A stretch of 9,562 nucleotides of DNA from the NCBI GenBank assembly GCA_947484105.1, contig CANKON010000035.1:1-9562 (forward strand). The letters are read 5' to 3'. This DNA comes from Methylococcaceae bacterium (GTDB lineage Bacteria > Pseudomonadota > Gammaproteobacteria > Methylococcales > Methylomonadaceae). The notes under the pieces are model-generated. The model was given only the letters and a program-made list of their open reading frames with translations, was not told the origin of the DNA and did no database searches. Within the stretch, counting starts at the first letter, position 1; the number at the start of each line of letters is the position of its first letter. Positions 1 through 7,946 of this stretch are shown here, piece by piece. The position numbers and the translations under genes are program-made.

Positions 1-371
1 AAATAAAAATAGCTTTCTTTTAAACGCAACACTGGCACCAGAATGACATTTTTGGATTCAGCGGCACTCAAATTTAAATTACGTCCGACAATGCCTAGTG
101 CATTTTCTTCATTTAAATAATAAGAAAGCATGGTTTGTAGCGGCAATGGCGTAACGGTACTTTCAACATTTTCAGTTTTAAACGCGGCAGTAATGATTGT
201 TGCCGCAATGCCGCCGTCGTCCAAGTTGGAATTCAACACTGCTGGAAAATCGAGCGCAAAAATTTCATTTACAGGTGATGTGAATAAAGCGGCTGAAACT
301 CGTGGACCCGTTGCGTGTGCGGTGTTGGATAAACAAAGTAACATCATAAAATTTATAAAAAACGTTTTCAT
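1..371 (-). CDS. Periplasmic solute-binding-like protein, 3' part missing
   Basis: The reading frame opens at the ATG whose complement lies at 369-371 and stays open to the left edge, giving 123 residues with the C-terminus outside the window. Residues 1-20 form a typical signal peptide: basic start, hydrophobic core (FFINFMMLLCL) and an AHA cleavage site. The mature part begins with a short beta-strand region (IFALDFPAV) followed by DDGGIAATIITAAFK, which resembles the opening of SBP_bac_3-type domains (extracellular solute-binding family 3) found in ABC uptake systems and in periplasmic sensor proteins. Neither a ligand nor partner transporter genes are visible. It lies 9 bp behind the hydrolase gene on the same strand, so the two are probably co-transcribed; its ribosome binding site is weak (AGGT overlapping the upstream stop). 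The family assignment rests on pattern resemblance only. It is a secreted protein with good confidence; the SBP label is moderate. Confidence 0.6.
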   Translation of the reverse strand, partial: MKTFFINFMMLLCLSNTAHATGPRVSAALFTSPVNEIFALDFPAVLNSNLDDGGIAATIITAAFKTENVESTVTPLPLQTMLSYYLNEENALGIVGRNLNLSAAESKNVILVPVLRLKESYFY

Positions 372-380
372 TCTATCTAC

Positions 381-1700
381 CTAATCGTTAATTGCGCTGC
401 TTGATTGCACCAGTATTTTGTCCCACAATCCAAAGTGCATGCCAAATGGCGTGGTTTGTGACATAAAAATGGTGATTTTTTGTTCTTTGAGATCGACGCT
501 AAAGCGCGTCGAATATAGTCCCGCCCATTCAAATGTGCCGACATCACCACTATCAACGTCATAGCCCCTGTCTTGTTGAATCGCAAAACCTAGACCAAAT
601 TTCCAATTGTGATCATGTAAAAAAGTCGCATCAAGATTACCAATGTGGTTGGTTGCGGTCATGAGTTCAACGGTTTTACGACTTAAAACGCGCGCCCCAT
701 CAAGTTCGCCACCGTTTAAGAACATTTGTGCAAACCGAAAATAATCGTAAGCGGTCGAAATCACACTCACACCACCTGATAAATACTTACCTTCAGTTGC
801 ATAAGCATCAGACGGACATAATGCTAAATTGCCACTGACAATGGGTTTATCGTCGGCACGAGTTAAACTTCCATTCCAATCACTTTTAAAAACCGCCGCG
901 ATTCGCGCTTGTTTTTCAGCAGGAACGTAAAAATAACTGTCAGTCATTTTCAACGGTGCAAAAATATTTTTAGACACAAAATCATCAAAACGCATTCCTG
1001 AAATGACTTCGACTAAATATCCTAAAACATCGTTAGACAAACTGTAATCGAAGGCTTCGCCAGGTTGTTTGAAAAGTGGCAAACGTCCTAAGCGTTTTAC
1101 CATATCGCCAATGGTTTCATCAGGGCGACAAGTCCCGTCAGTAATCCCTGCTTCTTTATATAAATCCAATACAGCTTGGCGTTCAGGTTCATGGTAAAAA
1201 TTTCCGACAAATAAATATAAAAGCCCTGATTTATGTGTGAGCAAATCACGAATCGTCATTTCACGTTTGACAGGCACGAGTTTATATCCCTTGCCATTTG
1301 GATTCATTTCAAGCACTTTTTGATTTTTAAATTCAGGAATATATTTTGAAACAGGATCAGAAAGCAGCAATTTTCCTTGTTCATAAAGAATCATTATCGC
1401 TGTACTGGTAACGGGTTTTGACATAGACATAATGCGAATTAAACTGTCTTTTTGCATCGGCTTATTTTCGTCTGCTAACCCAAACGATTTGAAATAGGCA
1501 ATTTTTCCTTTTCGAGCAATCAAAACATTCGCCCCCGCAATCTTCTTTTCCGTAACGTGCGATTCGATTAACGCATCCATATTTTTCAAACGTTGCGATG
1601 ATAAACCAACGCTTTCTGGCGAAACCACCTCATTATCTGCGATAACAGAATGTGAAATGGCGGCAACCAAACTTAATAAAATTACCTGTTTTAATTTCAT
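381..1700 (-). CDS. Secreted serine beta-lactamase family hydrolase (class C / EstB-like)
   Basis: Serine hydrolase of the beta-lactamase/penicillin-binding fold, most like EstB-type esterases and 'serine hydrolase' proteins of the class C group; it acts outside the cytoplasm. Residues 1-21 are a signal peptide ending in VIA. The nucleophile motif SxxK is S92-M-S-K95, followed by the usual hydrophobic helix. The second motif with the catalytic tyrosine is Y219-S-L in DYSLSNDVLGYLVE, and R151-DLLTHKSGL is the conserved family block. The third motif, usually a WGG..GT-like segment, reads EWAGLYST at 391-398 and is unusual. Length is 439 residues from the ATG at 1700, normal for the family. A GTG at 1706 could add two residues, but GGA lies about 9 nt before the ATG and only 3 nt before the GTG, so the ATG is preferred. 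The substrate cannot be told from sequence; an esterase or peptidase role is as likely as beta-lactam hydrolysis. It is divergent from the cyclase gene and followed closely by a binding-protein gene. Confidence 0.88.
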   Translation of the reverse strand: MKLKQVILLSLVAAISHSVIADNEVVSPESVGLSSQRLKNMDALIESHVTEKKIAGANVLIARKGKIAYFKSFGLADENKPMQKDSLIRIMSMSKPVTSTAIMILYEQGKLLLSDPVSKYIPEFKNQKVLEMNPNGKGYKLVPVKREMTIRDLLTHKSGLLYLFVGNFYHEPERQAVLDLYKEAGITDGTCRPDETIGDMVKRLGRLPLFKQPGEAFDYSLSNDVLGYLVEVISGMRFDDFVSKNIFAPLKMTDSYFYVPAEKQARIAAVFKSDWNGSLTRADDKPIVSGNLALCPSDAYATEGKYLSGGVSVISTAYDYFRFAQMFLNGGELDGARVLSRKTVELMTATNHIGNLDATFLHDHNWKFGLGFAIQQDRGYDVDSGDVGTFEWAGLYSTRFSVDLKEQKITIFMSQTTPFGMHFGLWDKILVQSSSAIND

Positions 1701-1839
1701 AATCACGATTCCAAATTGTCAAAATATCATCTGAAAATTTACATCAACTCAAGAACACAATAACGATAAACTTCGCGTAGCTTACACCTCCAAAAAACAA
1801 AATTCATGTTGACTTTGAAAAATACAACAACATGCTGAT

Positions 1840-1885
1840 TTCATTCATTCATTCATTCATTCATTCATTCATTCATTCATTCATT
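1840..1885. repeat. Tetranucleotide microsatellite, (TCAT) about 11.5 copies
   Basis: Eleven perfect tandem TCAT units occupy 1841-1884, with matching flanking T bases making a 46-bp uninterrupted period-4 tract. It sits in the 240-bp gap between two divergent genes, 55 bp before the cyclase start codon and about 140 bp before the hydrolase start codon. A perfect tract of this unit length and copy number is the type known to change length by slipped-strand mispairing. It is outside the coding frame of both neighbours: an in-frame TAA at 1935-1937 separates it from the cyclase ATG, and the minus-strand reading (ATGA)n contains a stop in every frame. Confidence 0.97.
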
Positions 1886-1911
1886 GATTGAACTCTAAGC
1901 CCGTGTAAAAT
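1884..1911 (+). promoter_or_regulatory. Candidate sigma-70 promoter for the diguanylate cyclase gene
   Basis: TTGATT at 1884-1889 and TAAAAT at 1906-1911 are separated by 16 bp and would serve as -35 and -10 boxes (4/6 and 5/6 matches to consensus). Transcription would begin about 20-25 bp before the ATG at 1941. The -35 box overlaps the last bases of the TCAT tract, so tract length would alter what lies upstream of the box but not the box spacing. This is a visual match only. Confidence 0.4.
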
Positions 1912-1940
1912 TGCGTCATATTCCGCCTTTGTCGTAAACC

Positions 1941-4619
1941 ATGAAAATTATTCTTTTGATTACTGCGTTTCTTTTTTTTCACGCTGATTTTGCATTTAGC
2001 GCGGAAGAACTAAAAACATTGCATTTTGGTGTTTTAGCTTATCGCCCAAAAGAAATTACCCTTGCACAATGGTTGCCACTTGCTCAAGAACTTGAAAAGA
2101 ATTTACCAGGCTATCATGTCGAGCTAGAACCCTTAAATTATCCCGAACTTGATAAAGCTGCAAAAGAAAAGCAACTTGATTTTGTTTTGACGAATCCTGA
2201 ACATTACATTTTGCTCAAAAATATCATTGGCATGAATGCCGTCGGAACAATGATTACATTGGAAAAAGGACATCCATTAACACAATTTTCGGGTGTCATT
2301 TTTACTCGGGCTGACAGAACGGACATTCAAACGCTTGCGGATTTGAACGATAAAACCATTGCCTCGCCTGGTGAACAATCGCTAGGCGGTTATTTGATGG
2401 AACGTTGGGAATTAGAAAAAAATAACATTCAAGCAAAACGCTATATTTTTACAGGAATGCCGCATGACAATGTTGTGGAAGAAGTGCTGTCAGGCAATGC
2501 AGACGTGGGATTTGTACGAAGCGGATTGTTAGAAAAATTAGAGCGTAACGGTAAAATTTCACTCGGTGAAAATGCGACTGTTCGCGTTTTAGCCACGCAT
2601 CCTGTCACAGACGAAATGCCTGTTTTACATTCAACAGACCATTACCCAGAATGGGCGTTTAGCGTTAGAAAAGACATCGATAATGAAATTGCCAAGCGCG
2701 TTTCTCTCACATTATTAAATATCAAATCGGATAGCGATATTGCAAAATTCGAAGGCATTGCGGGATTTAATTCGCCAGCGGATTACACGCCTGTTGAAGT
2801 GTTAATGCTTCGATTACGCGCTCATCCTGACGAATTAAAGTATTTTGATTTTGCCGATGTAATGTTTCGATATAAAACTAATGTTTTTATCGGAATAATC
2901 TTTGCGGTAATCATCATTTTTTTTATCGTGGTGTTGGTTACTATCATCCGAAAACTTAGACAAACTAAACAACATTTATCCGAATCCCATGCTCAAATTT
3001 CACTGTTGTTAAATTCAATGGCAGAAGGTGCTTACGGCGTTGATAATCAGGGTTTTTGTCGTTTTGTTAATCAAGCATTTTTGCAAATTTTGGGTTATGA
3101 AAATGCTGAGGAAATTATTGGAAAATATATTCACGAACTTATTCACCATTCACACGCGGACGGTTCGTTTTATTCCTCCACAGATTGTCAAATGTACAAC
3201 GCTTATCGATTACACAAAAATATCCATGTGACGAATGAAGTCTTTTGGCGAAAAGATGGCACGCCTGTTCCCGTTGAATACTGGTCACAACCAATTGTGG
3301 CGAATGGCGAGTTAACGGGGGCAATTGCGACGTTTATTGACATTACGGAACGCCAAAAAATTCAACGAGAATTAGTAGAAAGTCAAAAACGTTTGCAAAC
3401 TATTATCAATTCCAGTCCAGAATGTATTCAAATCGTCGATGCAAAAGGCAACTTGCTGGATATAAATTCGGCGGGACTTGACATGATTGAATTAGATTCG
3501 CCTGAGGAAATGAATTCATGCTGTATTTTGGATTTTATTTTGCCTGAATATCATGCGAAGGCGAAAGAACTTCATCAGCGTGTAATTGCGGGTGAAACAC
3601 TAAAAATGGAATTTGAGATTATTGGTTTTAAAGGCACGCATCGTTGGATGGAAACACACGCTGTTCCAATGCTATACAACAATGAAATCGTGCGGTTATC
3701 GATGACACGCGATATTACAGAACGTAAAACAGCCGAAGAAGAAATTAAATCGTCAGTGCAATACACACGAAGTTTGATTGAAGCGAGTTTAGATCCATTA
3801 GTCACTATTAGCGTAGAAGGCAAAATTACGGATGTCAATGTGGCGACTGAAAAAATCACTGGTTTAACACGCGAAGCCTTAATTGGTAGCGACTTTGCTG
3901 GTTATTTTACAGATCCACAAAAAGCCCGAGAAGGTTATCAAAAAGCATTTTTAGACGGCTCCGTGACGGATTATTCGCTGGCAATTCAGCATATTTCTGG
4001 CAGCACGACAGACGTAATTTATAACGCTAATGTATATCGTAATGCCGACGGTGAAATCAAAGGATTATTTGCTGCCGCGCGAGACATTACAGAACGTAAA
4101 AAAGCGGAAGAAGAAATTAAACAACTGGCTTATTTTGATCCCTTAACAGGTTTGCCAAATCGCCGAAAATTGTTAGATCGCATGAATGACACAATCAAAT
4201 TAAGTCATCGAGAAAATAAAGTTTTCGCCGTGTTTATGATGGATTTGGATAAATTTAAAGCGGTCAATGACAATTTAGGACACGCCGCAGGTGACGAGTT
4301 ACTTAAACAAGTTGCCATAAGAATTATGAATCGATTACGCGAAAGCGATATGGTGGCGCGTTTAGGCGGGGATGAGTTTGTGATGATTTTAGAAAATTGT
4401 GCGACCACTGACGATGTCGCAAAAATTGCCAACAACATTATTGCGGATTTAACAAAACCGTTTGATTTAATGCAAGGCGAGACGGTTTTTATTGGTGCGA
4501 GTATTGGCATCAGTTTTTATCCTAAACATGGTGTCACACCTGAAAAGTTGATCGACAATGCTGACGCGGCACTTTATCAAGCCAAAAATAATGGACGTGG
4601 ATGTTTTGTCTATTTTTAA
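1941..4619 (+). CDS. Membrane diguanylate cyclase: PhnD-like periplasmic sensor, 3 PAS domains, GGDEF
   Basis: Inner-membrane sensor of 892 residues that should make cyclic-di-GMP from two GTP. In order: signal peptide (about 1-20, AFS/AEE junction); PhnD/SsuA-like periplasmic binding domain (about 25-300, with RPKEITLAQWLPLAQELEK, DFVLTNPEHY and HYPEWAF); a single transmembrane helix (315-336); PAS 1 (about 350-471), PAS 2 (about 480-595) and PAS 3 (about 605-719), each ending in the PAC-type DITER sequence; then GGDEF (about 729-890), opening with FDPLTGLPNRR. The active-site GGDEF is intact at 809-813, and the product-inhibition site RxxD is present as R800-E-S-D803, five residues before it. 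No EAL or HD-GYP domain follows, so synthesis rather than breakdown is expected. The family's binding fold takes phosphonate-like or other small anions; the ligand here is unknown and no phn transport genes are nearby. No good Shine-Dalgarno sequence precedes the ATG; an in-frame TAA at 1935 rules out upstream extension. Expression may be affected by the TCAT tract upstream. Confidence 0.93.
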   Translation: MKIILLITAFLFFHADFAFSAEELKTLHFGVLAYRPKEITLAQWLPLAQELEKNLPGYHVELEPLNYPELDKAAKEKQLDFVLTNPEHYILLKNIIGMNAVGTMITLEKGHPLTQFSGVIFTRADRTDIQTLADLNDKTIASPGEQSLGGYLMERWELEKNNIQAKRYIFTGMPHDNVVEEVLSGNADVGFVRSGLLEKLERNGKISLGENATVRVLATHPVTDEMPVLHSTDHYPEWAFSVRKDIDNEIAKRVSLTLLNIKSDSDIAKFEGIAGFNSPADYTPVEVLMLRLRAHPDELKYFDFADVMFRYKTNVFIGIIFAVIIIFFIVVLVTIIRKLRQTKQHLSESHAQISLLLNSMAEGAYGVDNQGFCRFVNQAFLQILGYENAEEIIGKYIHELIHHSHADGSFYSSTDCQMYNAYRLHKNIHVTNEVFWRKDGTPVPVEYWSQPIVANGELTGAIATFIDITERQKIQRELVESQKRLQTIINSSPECIQIVDAKGNLLDINSAGLDMIELDSPEEMNSCCILDFILPEYHAKAKELHQRVIAGETLKMEFEIIGFKGTHRWMETHAVPMLYNNEIVRLSMTRDITERKTAEEEIKSSVQYTRSLIEASLDPLVTISVEGKITDVNVATEKITGLTREALIGSDFAGYFTDPQKAREGYQKAFLDGSVTDYSLAIQHISGSTTDVIYNANVYRNADGEIKGLFAAARDITERKKAEEEIKQLAYFDPLTGLPNRRKLLDRMNDTIKLSHRENKVFAVFMMDLDKFKAVNDNLGHAAGDELLKQVAIRIMNRLRESDMVARLGGDEFVMILENCATTDDVAKIANNIIADLTKPFDLMQGETVFIGASIGISFYPKHGVTPEKLIDNADAALYQAKNNGRGCFVYF
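3711..3749 (+). repeat. Direct repeat copy 1 (PAS 2 exit linker, DITERK.AEEEIK)
   Basis: These 39 bases encode residues 591-603 and match 4083-4121 with only three differences. The copies are exactly 372 bp (124 codons) apart, so recombination between them would remove or add one PAS module in frame. The more diverged linker after PAS 1 begins at 3339, again 372 bp earlier. Confidence 0.8.
4083..4121 (+). repeat. Direct repeat copy 2 (PAS 3 exit linker, DITERK.AEEEIK)
   Basis: Second copy, encoding residues 715-727 and leading straight into the GGDEF domain. It matches 3711-3749 at 36 of 39 bases. The encoded linker is a common PAC-to-GGDEF coiled-coil sequence, so protein-level selection alone could explain part of the similarity. 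Confidence 0.8.
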
Positions 4620-4716
4620 TGTTTAAATTTGGTTTTCAAAACGCCGTCATGCTGCGAATGGCGCGTTAATATGTTATCTTTTCGCGTATTTATTGCTCTC
4701 AAAACTTTCCAAATTT

Positions 4717-6204
4717 ATGACTCTCGAACAATTTACCCGTTTTGCTAAACAAGGCTATAACCGTATTCCGATTAGCCGTGAAATTCTCGCCGATTTAGAC
4801 ACGCCTTTAAGCGCGTATTTGAAACTCGCGGCAGGCGCATATTCTTATTTGTTTGAATCTGTTCACGGGGGCGAACAATGGGGACGTTATTCGATTATTG
4901 GTTTGCCATGCAAAACGATTGTGAAAGTATTTGGTAAAGAAATTACCGTTTCGTTTGAAAATGAAGTTATCGAAAGTTTGACGCATGAAAATCCCCTCGA
5001 ATGGATTGAAGATTTTAAGGCGTCTTATCGCGTGCCAGACGTTGAAAATCTACCACGATTCAACGGCGGATTAGTTGGTTATTTTGGTTATGAAACGATT
5101 GGCTACATTGAACCGCGTGTTTGCAAAGTCGAAAAACCAGACGAAATTGGCGCACCTGATATTTTGTTAATGGTTTCTGAAGAATTACTCGTTTTTGATA
5201 ATTTGTCGGGCAAAATGTTGTTATTGACACACGCAAATCCCGAAGAAATGAATGCGTATGAAAACGCGCAAAAACGATTAGCCGAATTGGCGAAAAAATT
5301 ACGCGAATCAAAAGGCAAACCGCACTATCACGCAAATCCTAAAACGGTTCACGAAAGTGATTTTGTATCGGGATTCACCGAAGATGGGTTTAAAAAAGCG
5401 GTTGAAAAAGCGAAAGAATATATTACGAATGGGGACATTATGCAGGTCGTCTTGTCGCAACGTATGACCATTCCTTATCACGCAGAACCGCTTAATTTAT
5501 ACCGCGCATTGCGTTGTTTGAATCCGTCGCCGTATATGTTTTATTTGGATTTAGAGGATTTCCAGATTGTTGGTTCATCGCCTGAAATTTTGGTGCGTTT
5601 GGAAGATGAAACCGTGACAGTTCGTCCGATTGCGGGAACTCGGCGGCGGGGCATTACACCTGAACAAGATTTGGAACTTGAAAAAGAATTACTCGCCGAC
5701 CCAAAAGAAATTGCTGAACATTTAATGCTAATTGATTTAGGGCGAAACGATACGGGGCGTGTGGCTGAAATTGGCAGCGTTCAATTGACCGACAAAATGA
5801 TTGTTGAGCGTTATTCGCATGTTATGCACATTGTTTCAAATGTCACAGGCACATTAAAACAAGGTAAAAATGCGTTTGATGTTTTGGCGGCAACCTTTCC
5901 CGCAGGAACCGTAAGTGGTGCGCCAAAAATTCGTGCGATGGAAATCATTGACGAACTCGAACCTGTAAAACGGGGCGTGTATTCAGGCGCAGTCGGTTAC
6001 ATCGGTTGGACAGGAAATTTAGACACCGCGATTGCGATTAGAACTGCCGTGATTAAAGACGGGAAATTACATATTCAAGCAGGCGCGGGGATTGTTTATG
6101 ATTCTGTGCCGCAAAGTGAATGGGATGAAACCATGAATAAAGGACGCGCGGTATTTCACGCCGTTGCGATGGCAGAAGCAGGTTTAGAAGGAGAGCAAGC
6201 ATGA
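4717..6204 (+). CDS. trpE: Anthranilate synthase component I (TrpE)
   Basis: Chorismate-binding large subunit of anthranilate synthase. With TrpG it converts chorismate and glutamine to anthranilate, the first committed step of tryptophan synthesis, in the cytoplasm. From the ATG at 4717 it has 495 residues, the usual size, and the N-terminus [18 protein letters not shown] lines up with Pseudomonas-type TrpE; a TTG at 4693 would add eight residues but has no better ribosome site. The N-terminal region carries [15 protein letters not shown], the area of the tryptophan feedback site. The catalytic domain shows PIAGTRRRG (A306 where the PabB enzyme has a lysine, PIKGT), [26 protein letters not shown] and [11 protein letters not shown]. 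These favour TrpE over PabB. The 97 bp upstream show no clear promoter, no Trp-rich leader peptide and no attenuator hairpin with a U-run, so its regulation is not evident. It overlaps trpG by 4 nt (ATGA). Confidence 0.95.
   Translation: MTLEQFTRFAKQGYNRIPISREILADLDTPLSAYLKLAAGAYSYLFESVHGGEQWGRYSIIGLPCKTIVKVFGKEITVSFENEVIESLTHENPLEWIEDFKASYRVPDVENLPRFNGGLVGYFGYETIGYIEPRVCKVEKPDEIGAPDILLMVSEELLVFDNLSGKMLLLTHANPEEMNAYENAQKRLAELAKKLRESKGKPHYHANPKTVHESDFVSGFTEDGFKKAVEKAKEYITNGDIMQVVLSQRMTIPYHAEPLNLYRALRCLNPSPYMFYLDLEDFQIVGSSPEILVRLEDETVTVRPIAGTRRRGITPEQDLELEKELLADPKEIAEHLMLIDLGRNDTGRVAEIGSVQLTDKMIVERYSHVMHIVSNVTGTLKQGKNAFDVLAATFPAGTVSGAPKIRAMEIIDELEPVKRGVYSGAVGYIGWTGNLDTAIAIRTAVIKDGKLHIQAGAGIVYDSVPQSEWDETMNKGRAVFHAVAMAEAGLEGEQA
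6188..6194 (+). promoter_or_regulatory. Strong ribosome binding site for trpG inside the trpE end
   Basis: AGGAGAG-like sequence about 7 nt before the ATG at 6201, lying within the last codons of trpE. It is by far the best Shine-Dalgarno match in the window; most other genes here have weak or no visible site. It supports the 6201 start and translational coupling through the ATGA overlap. Confidence 0.75.
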
Positions 6205-6782
6205 AAGTCGTGATGGTTGATAACTACGATTCATTTACTTATAACTTGGTGCAGTATTTTGGCGAATTGGGCGCAGAAGTTGTCGTTGTTCGGAATGATC
6301 AAGTTTCCGTTGCAGATATTGCCGCGTTGAATCCTGACAAAATTGTGATTTCACCAGGTCCTTGCACGCCAAAAGAAGCGGGCGTTTCGGTGGAAACGAT
6401 TTTACATTTTGCAGGCAAAATTCCAATTTTAGGCGTGTGTTTAGGGCATCAAAGTATGGGTTATGCGTTTGGTGGAAATGTGATTCATGCCAAACAAATT
6501 ATGCACGGTAAAACCTCACTTGTTTATCATGCGGACACGGGCGTTTTCAAAGGTTTGACGAATCCATTTACCGCAACGCGCTACCATTCGCTTGTGATTG
6601 AACAATCGAGTTTGCCCGAATGTTTAGAAATCACCGCGTGGACACAAGATGAAAATGGCGGCATTGATGAAATCATGGGCGTGCGTCATAAAACTCTTGA
6701 TATTGAAGGCGTGCAATTTCACCCTGAATCCATTTTGACCGAACACGGACACGATTTGTTGCGGAATTTTTTAGTTCGATAA
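6201..6782 (+). CDS. trpG: Anthranilate synthase component II, glutamine amidotransferase (TrpG/PabA type)
   Basis: Class I glutamine amidotransferase that releases ammonia from glutamine and feeds it to TrpE. The 193-residue length fits a stand-alone subunit, not a TrpGD fusion. It opens with [18 protein letters not shown]. The oxyanion region is [12 protein letters not shown] (50-61), the nucleophile is C80 in [15 protein letters not shown], and the partner residues are H174 and E176 in VQFHPES. Many proteobacteria use one such protein for both anthranilate and p-aminobenzoate synthesis, and the sequence alone does not separate these roles; adjacency to trpE supports the TrpG role. It overlaps trpE by 4 nt. 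It is followed after only 3 bp by an ABC permease gene instead of the trpD and trpC that often come next in gammaproteobacteria. Confidence 0.95.
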   Translation: MKVVMVDNYDSFTYNLVQYFGELGAEVVVVRNDQVSVADIAALNPDKIVISPGPCTPKEAGVSVETILHFAGKIPILGVCLGHQSMGYAFGGNVIHAKQIMHGKTSLVYHADTGVFKGLTNPFTATRYHSLVIEQSSLPECLEITAWTQDENGGIDEIMGVRHKTLDIEGVQFHPESILTEHGHDLLRNFLVR

Positions 6783-6785
6783 ACG

Positions 6786-7946
6786 ATGAACTACATCGCA
6801 ATAAAGATGTTAATGGGTGACACAGGCAAATACATCGGCATTGTGATTGGTCTCACGTTTGCGTCGCTCATTATGACGCAGCAACCAGCGATTTTTACGG
6901 GATTTATTGCTCGTTCTTACAGTTTTATTACCGATTTAGGCTTGCCCGATATTTGGGTTATGGATACGAAAGTGCAATTCATCGACGACGTTAAGCCGTT
7001 GCAAGATACTGAGCTTTATCGTGTCCGCGGTATTTCTGGCGTTGAATGGGCGATGCCCTTGTACAAAGGAATGTTAAAAGCACGAATGACTGATGGCACG
7101 TTTCAAACTTGCAACGTCATTGGTTTGGACGACACCACGTTAATTGGCGCACCGCCGATTATGCTAGAAGGTAAAGTCGCCGATTTACGTCGTAGCGACA
7201 GCGTGATTGTTGATTTTGACGGTGCAAATGAAAAACTCGCTAAACCGCCGCTGATTGCAGGTGGCAAAAAAATTCCTCTCAAAGTGGGTGACAATTTAGA
7301 ACTCAATGACCGCCGCGCGATTGTGGTGGGAATTGCAAAAGTGACTCGCACATTTCAATCTCAACCTGTTGTTTATACGACTTATTCGCGTGCTATCAGT
7401 TTTGCACCGCGTGAACGAAAACTGTTGTCGTTTGTGCTGGTGAAAGCCAAAAAAGGACAAGATTTACACGAGTTAGCCCAACGAATCCGTGCTAACACAG
7501 GTTTAGCCGCTTACACGCGCCAAGAATTCATGGATTTAACGTTTTGGTATTTGATGAAAAATACGGGAATTCCGATTAACTTTGGTGTGTCCGTTTTATT
7601 GGGTTTCCTTGTCGGTGCGGCGATTGCGGGACAGACTTTTTATAATTTCACGCTCGATAATATCCGCCAATTTGGAGTTTTAAAAGCGATGGGGGCAAGT
7701 AACGGCGTGTTGTTACGAATGATTTTATTACAAGCATTAGTCGCAGGCAGCATCGGTTACGGCATGGGCGTAGGATTAACGGCATTGTTTGGTTTTGCGA
7801 TGCGGCATTCAATTTTAGCTTTCAAATTTCCGTGGCAATTACTGGTTTTTAGCGGCGCAGGTGTGAGTTTGATTTGCATGTTTGCCGCGCTAATCAGCAT
7901 CATCAAAGTGATGCGTTTAGAACCTGCCATTGTGTTCAAAAGTTGA
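6786..7946 (+). CDS. ABC transporter permease, FtsX/MacB/DevC type
   Basis: Inner-membrane permease of 386 residues with the four-helix layout of the FtsX family: one N-terminal helix (about 14-33), a large periplasmic domain (about 40-260), then three helices (about 264-286, 308-335 and 349-373). The segment FGVLKAMGASNGVLLRMILLQ (296-316) is the hallmark cytoplasmic coupling region of FtsX-type permeases. The overall look is closest to DevC-type subunits of DevBCA-like exporters. Such permeases usually do not form a classical channel; they transmit ATPase motions to the periplasm, for example to drive a membrane fusion protein. The cargo is unknown. It starts 3 bp after the trpG stop with no clear ribosome site, so translation may be coupled to trpG, and its stop overlaps the ATPase start by one base (TGATG). 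Confidence 0.88.
   Translation: MNYIAIKMLMGDTGKYIGIVIGLTFASLIMTQQPAIFTGFIARSYSFITDLGLPDIWVMDTKVQFIDDVKPLQDTELYRVRGISGVEWAMPLYKGMLKARMTDGTFQTCNVIGLDDTTLIGAPPIMLEGKVADLRRSDSVIVDFDGANEKLAKPPLIAGGKKIPLKVGDNLELNDRRAIVVGIAKVTRTFQSQPVVYTTYSRAISFAPRERKLLSFVLVKAKKGQDLHELAQRIRANTGLAAYTRQEFMDLTFWYLMKNTGIPINFGVSVLLGFLVGAAIAGQTFYNFTLDNIRQFGVLKAMGASNGVLLRMILLQALVAGSIGYGMGVGLTALFGFAMRHSILAFKFPWQLLVFSGAGVSLICMFAALISIIKVMRLEPAIVFKS

Noticed and set aside
130..384. Open frame on the plus strand opposite the left-edge gene.
   Set aside because: It is antisense to a frame with a clear signal peptide and binding-protein-like sequence, and its translation shows no recognisable domain.
1765..1800. GGAGGTG on the minus strand and an imperfect CGCG-centred palindrome in the divergent intergenic region.
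   Set aside because: The GGAGGTG is followed directly by a TAA and no start codon at proper distance; the palindrome arms match at only about 4 of 6 positions, too weak to call an operator.
1832..1891. A 19-codon micro-ORF (ATG at 1832, stop at 1889-1891) that reads through the TCAT tract as repeated Ser-Phe-Ile-His.
   Set aside because: No ribosome binding site precedes the ATG, the codons come simply from the repeat, and it lies upstream of the candidate promoter's start point. It is probably not translated.
4640..4669. Imperfect inverted repeat (AACGCC ... GGCGCGTT) between the cyclase gene and trpE, considered as a terminator or trp attenuator.
   Set aside because: The stem needs a bulge, the loop is about 14 nt, no U-run follows, and there is no Trp-codon leader peptide.
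4693..4716. TTG at 4693 as the trpE start, adding eight residues.
   Set aside because: No Shine-Dalgarno sequence supports it, and the ATG at 4717 gives an N-terminus that matches the family start.
7874..7945. ATG at 7874 as the start of the ABC ATPase.
   Set aside because: The extra 24 residues lie inside the permease gene in another frame and are unlike the family; the ATG at 7946 starts right before the conserved first strand and has the TGATG overlap.
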